Positions 1 through 9,068 of a stretch of DNA of 64,000 bases are shown here, one piece after another. Origin of the DNA: Humitalea sp050632385 (GTDB lineage Bacteria; Pseudomonadota; Alphaproteobacteria; Acetobacterales; Acetobacteraceae); assembly GCF_050632385.1 (NCBI RefSeq), contig NZ_CP192599.1:4464001-4528000 (forward strand). The letters run 5' to 3'. Position numbers and translations under genes: made by a program. Numbering within the stretch: position 1 is the first letter of the stretch; each line of letters opens with the position of its first letter. The notes beneath the pieces are model-generated. The model saw only the letters and a program-made list of their open reading frames with translations, was not told the origin of the DNA and made no database searches.

Positions 1-528
1 GCCGCCCAGCGCCTCCGCCAGGCGCCAGGTCGCCGCCTTGTCGCGCCACATCAGCGGCGTGTGGATGACGAAGCGCGCATTCATGCCGAGGTTCAGCGCA
101 ACCTGCACCGCCTTGATCGTGTCGTCGCGGCAATCGGGGTAGCCGGAATAATCTGTCTCGCAGACACCCGTCACCAGATGGCGGATGCCGCGCCGCGCGG
201 CCAGGGCGGCGGCCAGGGTCAGGAACAGGATGTTGCGCCCGGGGACGAAGGTATTTGGCAGGCCGTCGGCGCGCATGGCGATGGCCGCATCCTCGGTCAG
301 TGCGGAACCGCCGATCGCGGCCAGGGTCGGCACCGCCAAGGTGTGGTCGGGGCCAAGTTTTGGCGATGCCATGCCGGCACGCAACGCGTCGCGGCAGGCG
401 AGTTCGACCAGATGCCGCTGCCCGTAGTCGAAGCCCAGGGTTTCCACATGATCGAAGCGGGCCAGCGCCCAGGCGAGGCAAGTGGCGGAATCCTGTCCGC
501 CGCTGAACAGCACCAGGGCCGTGTTCAT
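1..528 (-). CDS. queC: QueC, 7-cyano-7-deazaguanine synthase (C-terminus cut by window edge)
   Basis: The family makes preQ0 from 7-carboxy-7-deazaguanine, ammonia and ATP, the step before QueF in queuosine biosynthesis. The visible N-terminal 176 residues begin MNTALVLFSGGQDSAT, with the ATP-pyrophosphatase P-loop SGGQDS near residue 9, and include the family pattern FVPGRNILFL and GVCETDYSGYPDCR. The zinc-binding cysteine cluster expected near the C-terminus lies beyond base 1. The ATG at 526-528 overlaps the queG stop (ATGA), so the two are probably translationally coupled. It is the last visible gene of the queA-tgt-queF-queG-queC operon. Confidence 0.93.
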   Translation of the reverse strand, partial: MNTALVLFSGGQDSATCLAWALARFDHVETLGFDYGQRHLVELACRDALRAGMASPKLGPDHTLAVPTLAAIGGSALTEDAAIAMRADGLPNTFVPGRNILFLTLAAALAARRGIRHLVTGVCETDYSGYPDCRDDTIKAVQVALNLGMNARFVIHTPLMWRDKAATWRLAEALGG

Positions 529-1553
529 CGAAGCCTGTCCACCGCCCAACGCGCTGCCTCCGCCACCACAGGATCGGCATCCTCGCACAGGGATTGCGCG
601 ACGGGCAGCAGGGCGGGTGTCGCGCTATTGCCGATGGCGATGCAGAGGTTGCGGATGAAGCGGTCGCGGCCGATGCGCTTGATCGGGCTGCCGCTGAACA
701 GCGCACGGAAGCCCGCGTCATCCAGCGCGGCGAAATCGGCCAGCAGCGGTGCGCTCAGCGCGGCGCGGGGGGCGAAGGCGGGTTCGTCATGGGCGGAAGC
801 AAATTTGTTCCAGGGGCAGACCGCCAGGCAGTCGTCGCAGCCATAGATGCGATTGCCCATGGCGGTGCGGAATTCCTCCGGGATCGGGCCGCGATACTCG
901 ATGGTCAGATAGGAAATGCAGCGCCGCGCATCCAACTGATAGGGCGCGGGAAAAGCCTTGGTCGGACAGACATCGAGGCAGCGCGAACATGTGCCGCAGT
1001 GGTCGACCTCCGCGGCATCAGGGGCGAGGTCGAGCGTGGTGAACACCTCGCCCAAGAACAGCCAGGACCCGAGGGCGCGGCTGACGAGATTGGTGTGCTT
1101 GCCCTGCCAACCGATCCCGGCCGCCTGCGCCAGGGGCTTTTCCGCGACCGGGGCGGTGTCGACGAACACTTTTACGTCCGCGCCTGGAAACTTGCCGACC
1201 ATCCAGCGGGCCAGGGCCTTCACGCGCTTCTTCAGCACATCGTGGTAGTCGCGGTTCTGGGCGTAGACGCTGATGCTGGCGCGGTCGCGGCGGTCGAGGG
1301 TTTCCAGCGGGTCATTCGCCGGGCCGTAGTTCAGCCCCAGGCTGACGACCGACACTGCCTCCGGCCACAACACGCGGGGCTGGGCGCGTTGCTCGGCGCG
1401 GTCCTCCAGCCAAGCCATCTGCCCATGCATCCCGGCCTCCAGGAAGGCCGCCATGCGTTCGCGGACCTCCAGGCCCAGCGTGGCGCGGGCAAAACCCACG
1501 CTGTCGAAGCCGAGGGCCAGGGCCTCGGCGCGGATCAGGTCAGCCGCGGCCAC
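525..1553 (-). CDS. queG: QueG, epoxyqueuosine reductase
   Basis: A cobalamin-dependent iron-sulfur enzyme that performs the last step of queuosine synthesis, reducing epoxyqueuosine to queuosine in tRNA. The 342-residue protein has the motif VDTAPVAEK with the family's catalytic aspartate, then two ferredoxin-like 4Fe-4S clusters: CGTCSRCLDVCP and, further on, CDDCLAVCPWN. The C-terminal tail looks like a short HEAT-type helical repeat. Length is typical of the shorter QueG form. The start overlaps the 3' end of queF by 14 bp and the stop overlaps the queC start. Confidence 0.94.
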   Translation of the reverse strand: MAAADLIRAEALALGFDSVGFARATLGLEVRERMAAFLEAGMHGQMAWLEDRAEQRAQPRVLWPEAVSVVSLGLNYGPANDPLETLDRRDRASISVYAQNRDYHDVLKKRVKALARWMVGKFPGADVKVFVDTAPVAEKPLAQAAGIGWQGKHTNLVSRALGSWLFLGEVFTTLDLAPDAAEVDHCGTCSRCLDVCPTKAFPAPYQLDARRCISYLTIEYRGPIPEEFRTAMGNRIYGCDDCLAVCPWNKFASAHDEPAFAPRAALSAPLLADFAALDDAGFRALFSGSPIKRIGRDRFIRNLCIAIGNSATPALLPVAQSLCEDADPVVAEAARWAVDRLR

Positions 1554-2007
1554 GATACGGTGGCACGCCCTGGTCGGGGATCCAGGTGCCCTCGGGCGGC
1601 GTGCCGGATTGCCAGAACACGTCGATCGGCATCCCGCCGCGCGGATACCAATAGGCGCCGATGCGCAACCAGACCGGCGTCAGCAACGCGCCAACACGGC
1701 GCGCGATGTCGAGGGTGCAGGCCTCGTGGAAAGACCCGTGGTTGCGGAAGGAGGAGAGGTGCAGCTTGAGGCTCTTGCTCTCCACCAGCCAATCGGCCGG
1801 GATGTAGTCCAACACGATATGGGCGAAATCCGGCTGGCCGGTCAGCGGGCAGAGGCTGGTGAATTCCGGCGCCACGAAGCGCACGACATAGTTCAGCCCG
1901 GGATGCGGGTTGGGCACGCGTTCCAGCACCGGCACATCCGGATTGGCCGGCAGGCCGGACAGGTGGCCGAGTTGCGTCAGGCCGCTGGTGTCGGTGGGGG
2001 TGCTCAT
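1540..2007 (-). CDS. queF: QueF, NADPH-dependent preQ0 reductase
   Basis: It reduces the nitrile of preQ0 to the amine of preQ1, a single-domain (type I) QueF of about 155 residues. The nucleophilic cysteine sits in SLCPLTGQPD, and the QueF signature ESKSLKLHL is followed by SFRNHGSFHE. I chose the ATG at 2007 (MSTPTDTSG) because it overlaps the tgt stop as ATGA. A start 7 codons upstream is possible but would run further into tgt. The product is the substrate of the neighbouring Tgt. Confidence 0.94.
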   Translation of the reverse strand: MSTPTDTSGLTQLGHLSGLPANPDVPVLERVPNPHPGLNYVVRFVAPEFTSLCPLTGQPDFAHIVLDYIPADWLVESKSLKLHLSSFRNHGSFHEACTLDIARRVGALLTPVWLRIGAYWYPRGGMPIDVFWQSGTPPEGTWIPDQGVPPYRGRG

Positions 2008-3122
2008 GCGACGGCTCTTTCCTGCCAACCCGCGCGGATCGCGGCGGCTTCCTCCACCAGGCGGCCGTCAATGATCGCGGCGCGCAGGCGGCCCATCAGG
2101 GTCTGGTAATATTGGATATTGTGCCAGGTCAGCAGCATGGGCCCAAGAATCTCATCGGCGCGGATCAGGTGGTGGATATAGGCGCGCGAATGCTTTTGGC
2201 AGGCCGGGCACGGGCAATCGGGGTCCAGCGGTTCCAGCGATTCCGCGTGGCGCGCGTTGCGCAGGTTCAGCACGCCGCGGCTGGTATAGGCGCGGGCGGT
2301 GCGGCCGGACCGGGTGGGCAACACGCAGTCGAACATATCGACCCCGCGCAGCACGGCGCCGATCAAGTCATCCGGTGTGCCGACGCCCATCAGGTAGCGC
2401 GGGCTGGTTCGGGGCAGCAGCGGCACCGTCCAGTCCAGCACGCGGAACATTTCCGCCTGGCCCTCCCCCACCGCTAATCCGCCGATGGCATAGCCCTCGA
2501 AGCCGATGGCGGTCAGGGCGGCGACGCTTTCGGCCCGTAGGTCGTTGAACACGCCGCCCTGGACGATGCCGAACAGCCCATGGCCCTCGCGCGGGACAAA
2601 GGCGGCGCGGGATCGGGCGGCCCAGGCCATGGACAGGCGCATGGAGGAGGCCGTTTGGGCTTCGGTCGCCGGGTGGGGCGTGCATTCGTCGAAGCACATC
2701 GTCACGTCAGCGCCCAACAAATGCTGGATCTCGATGCTGCGTTCCGGGGTCAGGCGGTGCTTGCTGCCGTCCAGGTGGCTTTGGAAGGTCACGCCATCGG
2801 CGTCCATCTGGCGCAGTCCGGCCAGGGACATGACCTGGAAACCGCCGGAATCGGTCAGGATCGGGCCATGCCAATCGGCCAGGCGATGCAACCCGCCGAG
2901 GCGCGCCACCCGTTCCGCCCCCGGCCGCAGCATCAGGTGATAGGTATTGCCCAGGATCATGCGCGCGCCCGTCGCGCGGACGCTGTCGGCGGTCATCGCC
3001 TTGACCGTGCCGGCGGTGCCGACGGGCATGAAGACGGGGGTTTCGACGGTGCCATGCGCCGTATGGAGGGTGCCGGCGCGGGCCGCGCCGTCGCGGGCCG
3101 TCTCGGTCCAGTGCAGGCTCAT
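2004..3122 (-). CDS. tgt: Tgt, tRNA-guanine transglycosylase
   Basis: It exchanges guanine-34 of GUN-anticodon tRNAs for preQ1. Visible features: the TDSGGFQ substrate pocket, the nucleophile region VDMFDCVLPTR, and a C-terminal zinc site in CPCPACQKHSRAYIHHL. About 372 residues, the usual bacterial length. The ATG at 3122 (MSLHWTE) overlaps the queA stop as ATGA; a start 3 codons upstream also exists. It acts between QueF and QueA in the pathway. Confidence 0.96.
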   Translation of the reverse strand: MSLHWTETARDGAARAGTLHTAHGTVETPVFMPVGTAGTVKAMTADSVRATGARMILGNTYHLMLRPGAERVARLGGLHRLADWHGPILTDSGGFQVMSLAGLRQMDADGVTFQSHLDGSKHRLTPERSIEIQHLLGADVTMCFDECTPHPATEAQTASSMRLSMAWAARSRAAFVPREGHGLFGIVQGGVFNDLRAESVAALTAIGFEGYAIGGLAVGEGQAEMFRVLDWTVPLLPRTSPRYLMGVGTPDDLIGAVLRGVDMFDCVLPTRSGRTARAYTSRGVLNLRNARHAESLEPLDPDCPCPACQKHSRAYIHHLIRADEILGPMLLTWHNIQYYQTLMGRLRAAIIDGRLVEEAAAIRAGWQERAVA

Positions 3123-4198
3123 GCGCGCCACAGCAAACTACCGTCTCCGTATGAATAGAAGCGGTATTGCTCCGCGATGGCATGGGCATAGGCCGATTTC
3201 ATGCGGGCTTCGCCGGCAAAGGCGCAAACCAGCATGAACAAGGTCGATTTCGGCAAATGGAAGTTGGTCATCAGCCCATCGGCCACGCGAAAGCGGAAGC
3301 CGGGCAGGATGTAGATGTCGGTCAGCCCCCGGAACGGCGTGACGCCGCCGCCGTCGCGGGCCGCACTCTCGATCAGGCGAAGCGCGGTGGTGCCGACGGC
3401 GATGACGCGGCGGGCGGCGTTGATCGTCGCGGCGGCCTCGGGGGTGATTTCGCCCCATTCGGCGTGGATGCGGTGATCATGCGGGTTGTCGGCCCGCATC
3501 GGCAGGAAGGTTCCGGCGCCGACATGCAGGGTCACCGTGGCGCGCGTCACACCGCGTGCGTCGAGCGCCGCCAGCAGGCGTTCGGAAAAATGCAGGCTGG
3601 CTGTGGGCGCCGCGACCGCGCCGGGGGTTTGGGCGAAAATGGTCTGGTAGTCGGCCACATCCTGCGCCGTCGGGCCATCGGGGCGGGGGATATAGGGCGG
3701 CAGGGGAATTTTCCCCGCGGCTTCCAGGGCCACGGCCAGGGCCGCCTGGTCGGGGCCGAAGTCCAGCCGGACCGCGCCGTCTTCGGGGGCGGCCAGGACG
3801 GTGGCCGTGCAATCCTCGGCGCCCTCGATCCGGATGGTGTCGCCGGCATGCAGGCGGCGGGCGTTCTTGGCCAGCGCGTGCCAGATGCCGCCGCCCTCGT
3901 TGCGGTTCAGCAGGATTTCGACCCGCGCTTCGCCCCGGCGCGCGGTCAGCCGGGCGGGGATGACGCGGGTGTCGTTGACCACCAGCACGTCACCGGGTTC
4001 CAGCAGCCCCGGTAGGTCCAGCATGGCGCGGTCGGATGCGCCGTCCGGGCCGACCAGCAGCAGGCGCGCGGCATCGCGTGGCCGGGCGGGTTCCCGCGCG
4101 ATCAGGTGTTCCGGCAGGTGGAAGTCGAAGTCGGCGGTTTTCAGAAGCACGCGGGGGGCGGTAGCCGGGACCGGGCCGAACCGCAACCATGCTGTCAT
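3119..4198 (-). CDS. queA: QueA, S-adenosylmethionine:tRNA ribosyltransferase-isomerase
   Basis: It transfers and isomerises the ribosyl group of SAM onto preQ1-tRNA, giving epoxyqueuosine-tRNA for QueG. Typical motifs: DFDFHLPEHLIAREP at the N-terminus, VLVVNDTRVIPARL, a GAGTF-type segment (HVGAGTFLPMRADN) and MTNFHLPKSTLFMLV near the C-terminus. I start at the ATG at 4198 (359 residues). A GTG about 15 codons further in (VLLKTADFDF) would match E. coli QueA length better, so the first residues are uncertain. It is the first gene of the operon; the promoter must lie in the 51-bp gap to the divergent gene at 4250. Confidence 0.94.
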   Translation of the reverse strand: MTAWLRFGPVPATAPRVLLKTADFDFHLPEHLIAREPARPRDAARLLLVGPDGASDRAMLDLPGLLEPGDVLVVNDTRVIPARLTARRGEARVEILLNRNEGGGIWHALAKNARRLHAGDTIRIEGAEDCTATVLAAPEDGAVRLDFGPDQAALAVALEAAGKIPLPPYIPRPDGPTAQDVADYQTIFAQTPGAVAAPTASLHFSERLLAALDARGVTRATVTLHVGAGTFLPMRADNPHDHRIHAEWGEITPEAAATINAARRVIAVGTTALRLIESAARDGGGVTPFRGLTDIYILPGFRFRVADGLMTNFHLPKSTLFMLVCAFAGEARMKSAYAHAIAEQYRFYSYGDGSLLWRA

Positions 4199-4249
4199 CC
4201 ACAGGGCGCCGGGTTCCGCTAGGATGGAGGTATCAATAGGGATTCCTCC

Positions 4250-5245
4250 ATGCGCCTCCTTGCCCTGCTTTGCCTGCTTCCCCTGTTCGCGGCCCCGGCC
4301 CAGGCCGAACGCTTTTCCTTCGTGGCGTTTGGGGACATGCCCTATTGCATCCCCTCGGCCCCGAACCTCTGCCCGGATGAGGAAGGTCGCGTGGCCCGGC
4401 TCATGGGCACCATCAACCGCGCCCAGCCAGCGTTCAGCATCTTCCTGGGCGATACCAAGGGGGGGTCGGAGATCTGCTCCGACGACCGCCTGCTGCGTGC
4501 CTTTACCTGGATGAGCCTGGCGGCCCACCCGCTGATCTATACGCCCGGCGACAATGAATGGACCGATTGCTGGCAGACCCGCGCCGGCCGCTTCGATGCG
4601 AATGAACGCCTGGCGCTGTTGCGCGCACGGTTCTTCCCCGATGATCAGAGCCTGGGTCGCCGCCCGATGCGCCTGACACGCCAGGCGGATACCGACCCGG
4701 CGATGCGGCTCTACGTGGAAAACGCGCGCTGGGAGCGCGACGGGGTGGTCTTCGTCACCGCCCATGTGCCCGGCAGCAACAACAACCGCCCGACAGTCCC
4801 GGGCGAAGCGCCGGTGATCGCCCCGCCGGCCTCCGCCGCGGCCGAATACGCCGCGCGCAATGCCGCCAATATCGCCTGGATCAACGCGGCCTTCGTCCGC
4901 GCGCTCGAATCCGGTGCCCCGGCCATGGTGATCAACCTGCAGGCCGATCTGTTCTATCGGGAGCGCTGCGGGCGCGGCTATGGCAGCGGCTATACCGACA
5001 CGATCGCCGCGATCGGCGCGGGGGCGCGCGCCTTCGGCAAGCCGGTGCTGCTGCTGAACGGCGACAGCCACTTCTTCCTCGACGACCGCCCCATCCCGGC
5101 CGCGCCGAACCTGCGCCGCATCATGGTGCCGGGCGAGCAGGATATCCGCGCGGTGCTGATCGCGGTGGATACGGAGGCGGCCGAGCCCTTCACCCCCAGC
5201 CTGATTGGCGAGGCGGATCGCGTGGCCGCCCCCGGCTGCGGCTGA
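4250..5245 (+). CDS. Secreted calcineurin-like metallophosphoesterase family protein
   Basis: 331 residues with a clear signal peptide (MRLLALLCLLPLFAAPAQA, cleavage after AQA). The mature part starts FSFVAFGDMPYC and has metallophosphoesterase-type metal motifs: GDMP, FLGDTKGG, PGDNEWTDC, a histidine in TAHVPGSNNN, and NGDSHFFLDD. This supports a periplasmic phosphoesterase; the substrate cannot be told. It is divergent from queA. It stands alone: the next gene starts 100 bp downstream and has its own ribosome-binding site. Confidence 0.75.
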   Translation: MRLLALLCLLPLFAAPAQAERFSFVAFGDMPYCIPSAPNLCPDEEGRVARLMGTINRAQPAFSIFLGDTKGGSEICSDDRLLRAFTWMSLAAHPLIYTPGDNEWTDCWQTRAGRFDANERLALLRARFFPDDQSLGRRPMRLTRQADTDPAMRLYVENARWERDGVVFVTAHVPGSNNNRPTVPGEAPVIAPPASAAAEYAARNAANIAWINAAFVRALESGAPAMVINLQADLFYRERCGRGYGSGYTDTIAAIGAGARAFGKPVLLLNGDSHFFLDDRPIPAAPNLRRIMVPGEQDIRAVLIAVDTEAAEPFTPSLIGEADRVAAPGCG

Positions 5246-5345
5246 CGACGACGAACTGCCCGTCCGCGCGGCATTTTTGGCGCGGGCGGGTTTTGGCGAG
5301 CCAGCCCGGGCCTGTTCGACCGCCCAGCACATGGCAGGATGGGGC

Positions 5346-7388
5346 ATGGCCAATCCCCCCCCCGTTCGCATTGCCGTCGATATCGGCGGCACCTTCACCG
5401 ACCTGATGCTGCTGGATGCGCGCGACCCCGTGCCGCGCGCCTGGAAGACCCCGACGACGCCGGAGGATCCCTCCATCGGCTTGTTGCGCGGCATCACCGA
5501 AGCGGCGTCGCGGTTCGGTTTCGCGCTATCCGATGTCGGGCTGCTGCTGCATGGCACGACCATCGCGACCAATGCGGTGCTGGAACGCAAACTGGCCCGC
5601 GGTGCGCTGATCACGACGGCGGGGTTCGAGGATGTGCTGGAAATCGGCCGCCATGTGCGGCGCGACATCTACGGGCTGACGCCCGCCGCCTTCCCCACCT
5701 TGATCCCGCGCGACCTGCGTTTCGGCATCGCCGAGAGGCTGCGCGCCGATGGCAGCGTGGAATTGCCGCTGGAGGAAGCCGCCCTGCCCGCGATCCTGGA
5801 GCGGTTGGGCGATGTGCAGGCCGTCGCGGTCTGCTTGCTGCATGCCTATGCCAACCCCGCGCATGAACGGCGGCTGGCGGCGCTGATCGCGGCGGCGCGG
5901 CCCGATCTGGCGGTGTCGCTGTCGTCCGACGTGTCGCCGGAGATGCGCGAATACGAACGCACCAGCACCACGGTGTTGAACGCGCTGCTGGTGCCGGTGG
6001 TGAAGACTTACCTCGACCGGCTGGCGGCGCGGCTGGCCGAGGCGGGGTTTTCGCCCAACGTCTACATGGTGCAGTCCAACGGCGGGGTCTGTTCGCTGGC
6101 CACCGCCGCATCGCAACCCGCGCGGCTGCTGCTGTCCGGCCCATCGGGCGGGGCGCTGGCCGCGGGGCGGCTGGCCGCACTTCTGGCGCGGCCGGACATG
6201 GTCGCGGTGGATATGGGCGGCACATCCTATGACGTGTCGGTGGTGCAGGACGGCCGGGTCGGCATCGTCACCCAGGGCGAGATCGACCGGCTGCCGGTGC
6301 GGCTGCCGATGGTGGAGATGCGGACCATCGGCGCCGGGGGCGGCAGCATCGCCGCCGTGGATGCCGGCGGCAGGCTCGCGGTCGGGCCGCGCAGCGCGGG
6401 CAGCAGGCCGGGGCCGGTCGCCTATGCGCGCGGCGGCACGGAGCCGACGGTGACGGATGCCAACCTGGTGCTGGGGCGGCTGGATCCGGAATTCTTCCTG
6501 GGTGGGGCGATGGCGCTGGACCTGCCGGCCGCCCGGGCGGCGATGGTCGCGCGAGTTGGGGCACCGCTGGGCCTGGGGGCGGAACCGGCCGCCGCCGGGG
6601 TGCTGGCGGTGGTCAATGCGACCCTGGCGGCGGCGGTGCGGCTGTCGCTGTTCGAAAAGGGGCTGGACCCGCGCGCCTTTACCTTGCTGACCTTTGGCGG
6701 CGCGGGTGGGCTGCACGCGATCGAGGTCGCGGAGGAAATGGGCATCACCGAAGTGGTCTTCCCCGCTGAACCGGGCACGCTGTCGGCCTTCGGCATTTTG
6801 TACAGCGACCTGATGCAGGATTTTTCCCGTGCGCGGCTGGTATCGGCGCGAGCGGAAAACCTGCCGGCGATCGAGGAGGCCGTGGCATCGCTGCGTGCCC
6901 AGGCCGATGCGGCGCTGGCGGCCGATGGCATTCCGCCCGCCGACCGAATCATCGGGCTGGCCGCCGACATGCGTTATCGCGGCCAGGCGTTTGAACTGCT
7001 GATCCCCTGGCCCGATGGCACCGATTTGGACGGGCTGGTGGCGGGCTTCCACGCCACGCACCAAAAACGCTTTTCCTACGCCAATGAAGGCGATGCGGTG
7101 GAGATCGTCATTCTGCGCGCGACCGCGACGGGGCGGTTGCAGAAACCCGACGAACGCGCGGCGGACACCGTTGGCGGCGGAGCGCAAAAAGGCACGCGCC
7201 GGTGCTGGACCCAGAACGCCTGGGCCGATGTGCCAGTCTGGCAGCGCGAATTTTTGGGGGCCGCCGATATCATCGCCGGCCCTGCGATCATCGAGGAAGC
7301 CTTTTCTACCCATTGGATCGGTCCCGGCTGGACCGCCAGGCCGGGCGCCGCCGGCGCGCTTGTCGCGACGAAAGGAGAGGCGGCATGA
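5346..7388 (+). CDS. hyuA: Hydantoinase/oxoprolinase subunit A (HyuA family)
   Basis: 680 residues beginning MANPPPVRIAVDIGGTFTD, where DIGGTFTD is the N-terminal ATP-binding signature of HyuA and 5-oxoprolinase A domains. VDMGGTSYDVS and TFGGAGGLHA are also family hallmarks. The family couples ATP hydrolysis to opening of hydantoin, oxoproline or related rings, or to acetone/acetophenone carboxylation. I start at 5346; an ATG five codons upstream is in frame, but AGGATGGGG just before 5346 looks like the ribosome-binding site. The stop overlaps the hyuB start (ATGA), as expected for two subunits of one enzyme. Substrate unknown. Confidence 0.88.
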   Translation: MANPPPVRIAVDIGGTFTDLMLLDARDPVPRAWKTPTTPEDPSIGLLRGITEAASRFGFALSDVGLLLHGTTIATNAVLERKLARGALITTAGFEDVLEIGRHVRRDIYGLTPAAFPTLIPRDLRFGIAERLRADGSVELPLEEAALPAILERLGDVQAVAVCLLHAYANPAHERRLAALIAAARPDLAVSLSSDVSPEMREYERTSTTVLNALLVPVVKTYLDRLAARLAEAGFSPNVYMVQSNGGVCSLATAASQPARLLLSGPSGGALAAGRLAALLARPDMVAVDMGGTSYDVSVVQDGRVGIVTQGEIDRLPVRLPMVEMRTIGAGGGSIAAVDAGGRLAVGPRSAGSRPGPVAYARGGTEPTVTDANLVLGRLDPEFFLGGAMALDLPAARAAMVARVGAPLGLGAEPAAAGVLAVVNATLAAAVRLSLFEKGLDPRAFTLLTFGGAGGLHAIEVAEEMGITEVVFPAEPGTLSAFGILYSDLMQDFSRARLVSARAENLPAIEEAVASLRAQADAALAADGIPPADRIIGLAADMRYRGQAFELLIPWPDGTDLDGLVAGFHATHQKRFSYANEGDAVEIVILRATATGRLQKPDERAADTVGGGAQKGTRRCWTQNAWADVPVWQREFLGAADIIAGPAIIEEAFSTHWIGPGWTARPGAAGALVATKGEAA

Positions 7389-9028
7389 ACCCGATCGACA
7401 TCGAGATCATCCGCAACGCCCTTTCCGCCGCCGCGGCGGAGATGGACGTCACCATCTGGCGCACCAGCCGCAGCACCATCGTGCGCGAATTGCTGGACTA
7501 CTCGACGGCGGTGTTTGATGCGGAGGGCTTCAACATCGCGCAATCGGCGCGCATCCCGCAGCATCTGAACAGCATGGGCCACGCGTTGCGCGCGCTGCTG
7601 GAACATCATGTCGCGGCCGAGGACTGGGCCGAGGATGATGTCGTCTGCACCAATGACCCCTATTCGGGGGGACAGCACCTGAACGACATCCTGGTGTTCC
7701 GCCCGGTGTTCTTCGACGGGCGGCGCGTCGCCTATGTCGGCGCGCTGGCGCATCACATCGATGTCGGGGGGATGGCGCCGGGATCTTACGCAGCAACTGC
7801 CACGGAACTGTTCCAGGAAGGCTGCCGCATCCCGCCGATGAAACTGATCGAGGGCGGTCGGCTGAATGACTCGGTCTGGCGCATGCTGGGCGCCAATGTG
7901 CGCAAGCCCGACCTCATGCTGGGCGACCTGCAATCGCAACTCGCGAGCCTATCGGTCGGTGCCGCCGCCATCACCCGCCTGGCCAAGCGTTTTGGCGCCG
8001 CGACGCTGATCGAGGCTCAGGCGAGGCTGCTGGACATGAGCGAGGCGCAGATGCGCGCCGCGCTGGCGGCCATGCCGGACGGCACCTATGAATTCGAGGA
8101 TTTTGTGGACAACGACGGGGTGTCCGACACGCCGGTCCGCTTGCATGTCGCCGTCACCATCGCCGGAGATTCCGCGACCGTCGACCTGTCCGGCTGCGCG
8201 CCACAACAGGCCGGGCCGGTGAATTGCACCATCGGGATGAGCGCCTGCGGCGTGTTCTACGCGCTGATGGCGGCGACCGACACGGAGCTGTTCCCCAATG
8301 CCGGCTGCTACCGCCCCGTCACCATCATCACCCCGCTCGGCAGCGTGGTGAATTGCCGCTTCCCGGCCCCCGTCGCGCATCGCATCGCCGTGGTGCATCG
8401 CCTGGCCAATGCGATGTTCGGCGCGCTGCACCAGGCGGTGCCGGATCGTATCCCGGCTGCCTACTACGGTGGGTCCTACGTCGCATCGATCCAGACGGTG
8501 GACGAGGACCACAAGCGCGAAGTTCTGGTCGAGATCGAGATCGGCGGCGTCGGTGCCTCGCCGCGCGGCGATGGGGCATCGGCTTTTGCCGCCGGCATGC
8601 ACAACAACGCCAATATTCCGGTCGAGATGATCGAGGCGACGATGCCGCTGTCGATCCGCCGCTATGCGCTGCTGCCGGATTCCGGCGGGGCCGGGCAGTT
8701 CCGTGGGGGCCTGGGGTTGCTGCGGGAATGGCGGGTTGAATGCCCCGCGGCAAGTTTCGGCGCCAATATGGAGCGCTTCCGCTTCGCTCCCTTTGGCCTG
8801 GCCGGCGGCGGCGCGGGCAGCCTGGGGCGGCTGACCCTGATCCGCGATGGGGTGGAGACGCCCCTGCCGCCAAAATCCGACGGCAACCGCCTGGGTTTTG
8901 GCGATGTGGTGCGGCTAGAAACCAGCGGCGGCGGCGGCTTCGGCGATCCGCATGCGCGCGACCGGGCGGCGCTCGCGCAGGATCTGGCACGTGGCGTGGT
9001 GACCACGCCCGGGCTTTACGACGGCTGA
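7385..9028 (+). CDS. hyuB: Hydantoinase/oxoprolinase subunit B (HyuB family)
   Basis: 547 residues starting MNPIDIEIIRNALSAAAAEM, a typical HyuB N-terminus, with TNDPYSGGQHLNDI and HHIDVGGMAPGS (likely metal ligands of this family) and a GGxGG-type C-terminus (SGGGGFGDP). Strong ribosome-binding site AAAGGAGAGG before the ATG, which overlaps the hyuA stop. With HyuA it forms a putative ATP-dependent ring-opening amidohydrolase or carboxylase. The C-terminal motif and adjacent dehydrogenases do not settle the substrate. Confidence 0.88.
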   Translation: MNPIDIEIIRNALSAAAAEMDVTIWRTSRSTIVRELLDYSTAVFDAEGFNIAQSARIPQHLNSMGHALRALLEHHVAAEDWAEDDVVCTNDPYSGGQHLNDILVFRPVFFDGRRVAYVGALAHHIDVGGMAPGSYAATATELFQEGCRIPPMKLIEGGRLNDSVWRMLGANVRKPDLMLGDLQSQLASLSVGAAAITRLAKRFGAATLIEAQARLLDMSEAQMRAALAAMPDGTYEFEDFVDNDGVSDTPVRLHVAVTIAGDSATVDLSGCAPQQAGPVNCTIGMSACGVFYALMAATDTELFPNAGCYRPVTIITPLGSVVNCRFPAPVAHRIAVVHRLANAMFGALHQAVPDRIPAAYYGGSYVASIQTVDEDHKREVLVEIEIGGVGASPRGDGASAFAAGMHNNANIPVEMIEATMPLSIRRYALLPDSGGAGQFRGGLGLLREWRVECPAASFGANMERFRFAPFGLAGGGAGSLGRLTLIRDGVETPLPPKSDGNRLGFGDVVRLETSGGGGFGDPHARDRAALAQDLARGVVTTPGLYDG

Positions 9029-9068
9029 ACCAGAGGCCAACCTCCGGCGCAATCGGGGGAAGACACGC

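Noticed and set aside
3119..5668. A continuous 849-codon minus frame ending in QueA
   Set aside because: Only the last about 359 codons look like protein (QueA). The upstream part is antisense to the metallophosphoesterase and hyuA genes, and is open because of high GC.
5526..7313. 595-codon minus-strand frame opposite hyuA
   Set aside because: Arginine/histidine/glutamine-rich composition without motifs; it mirrors hyuA on the other strand.
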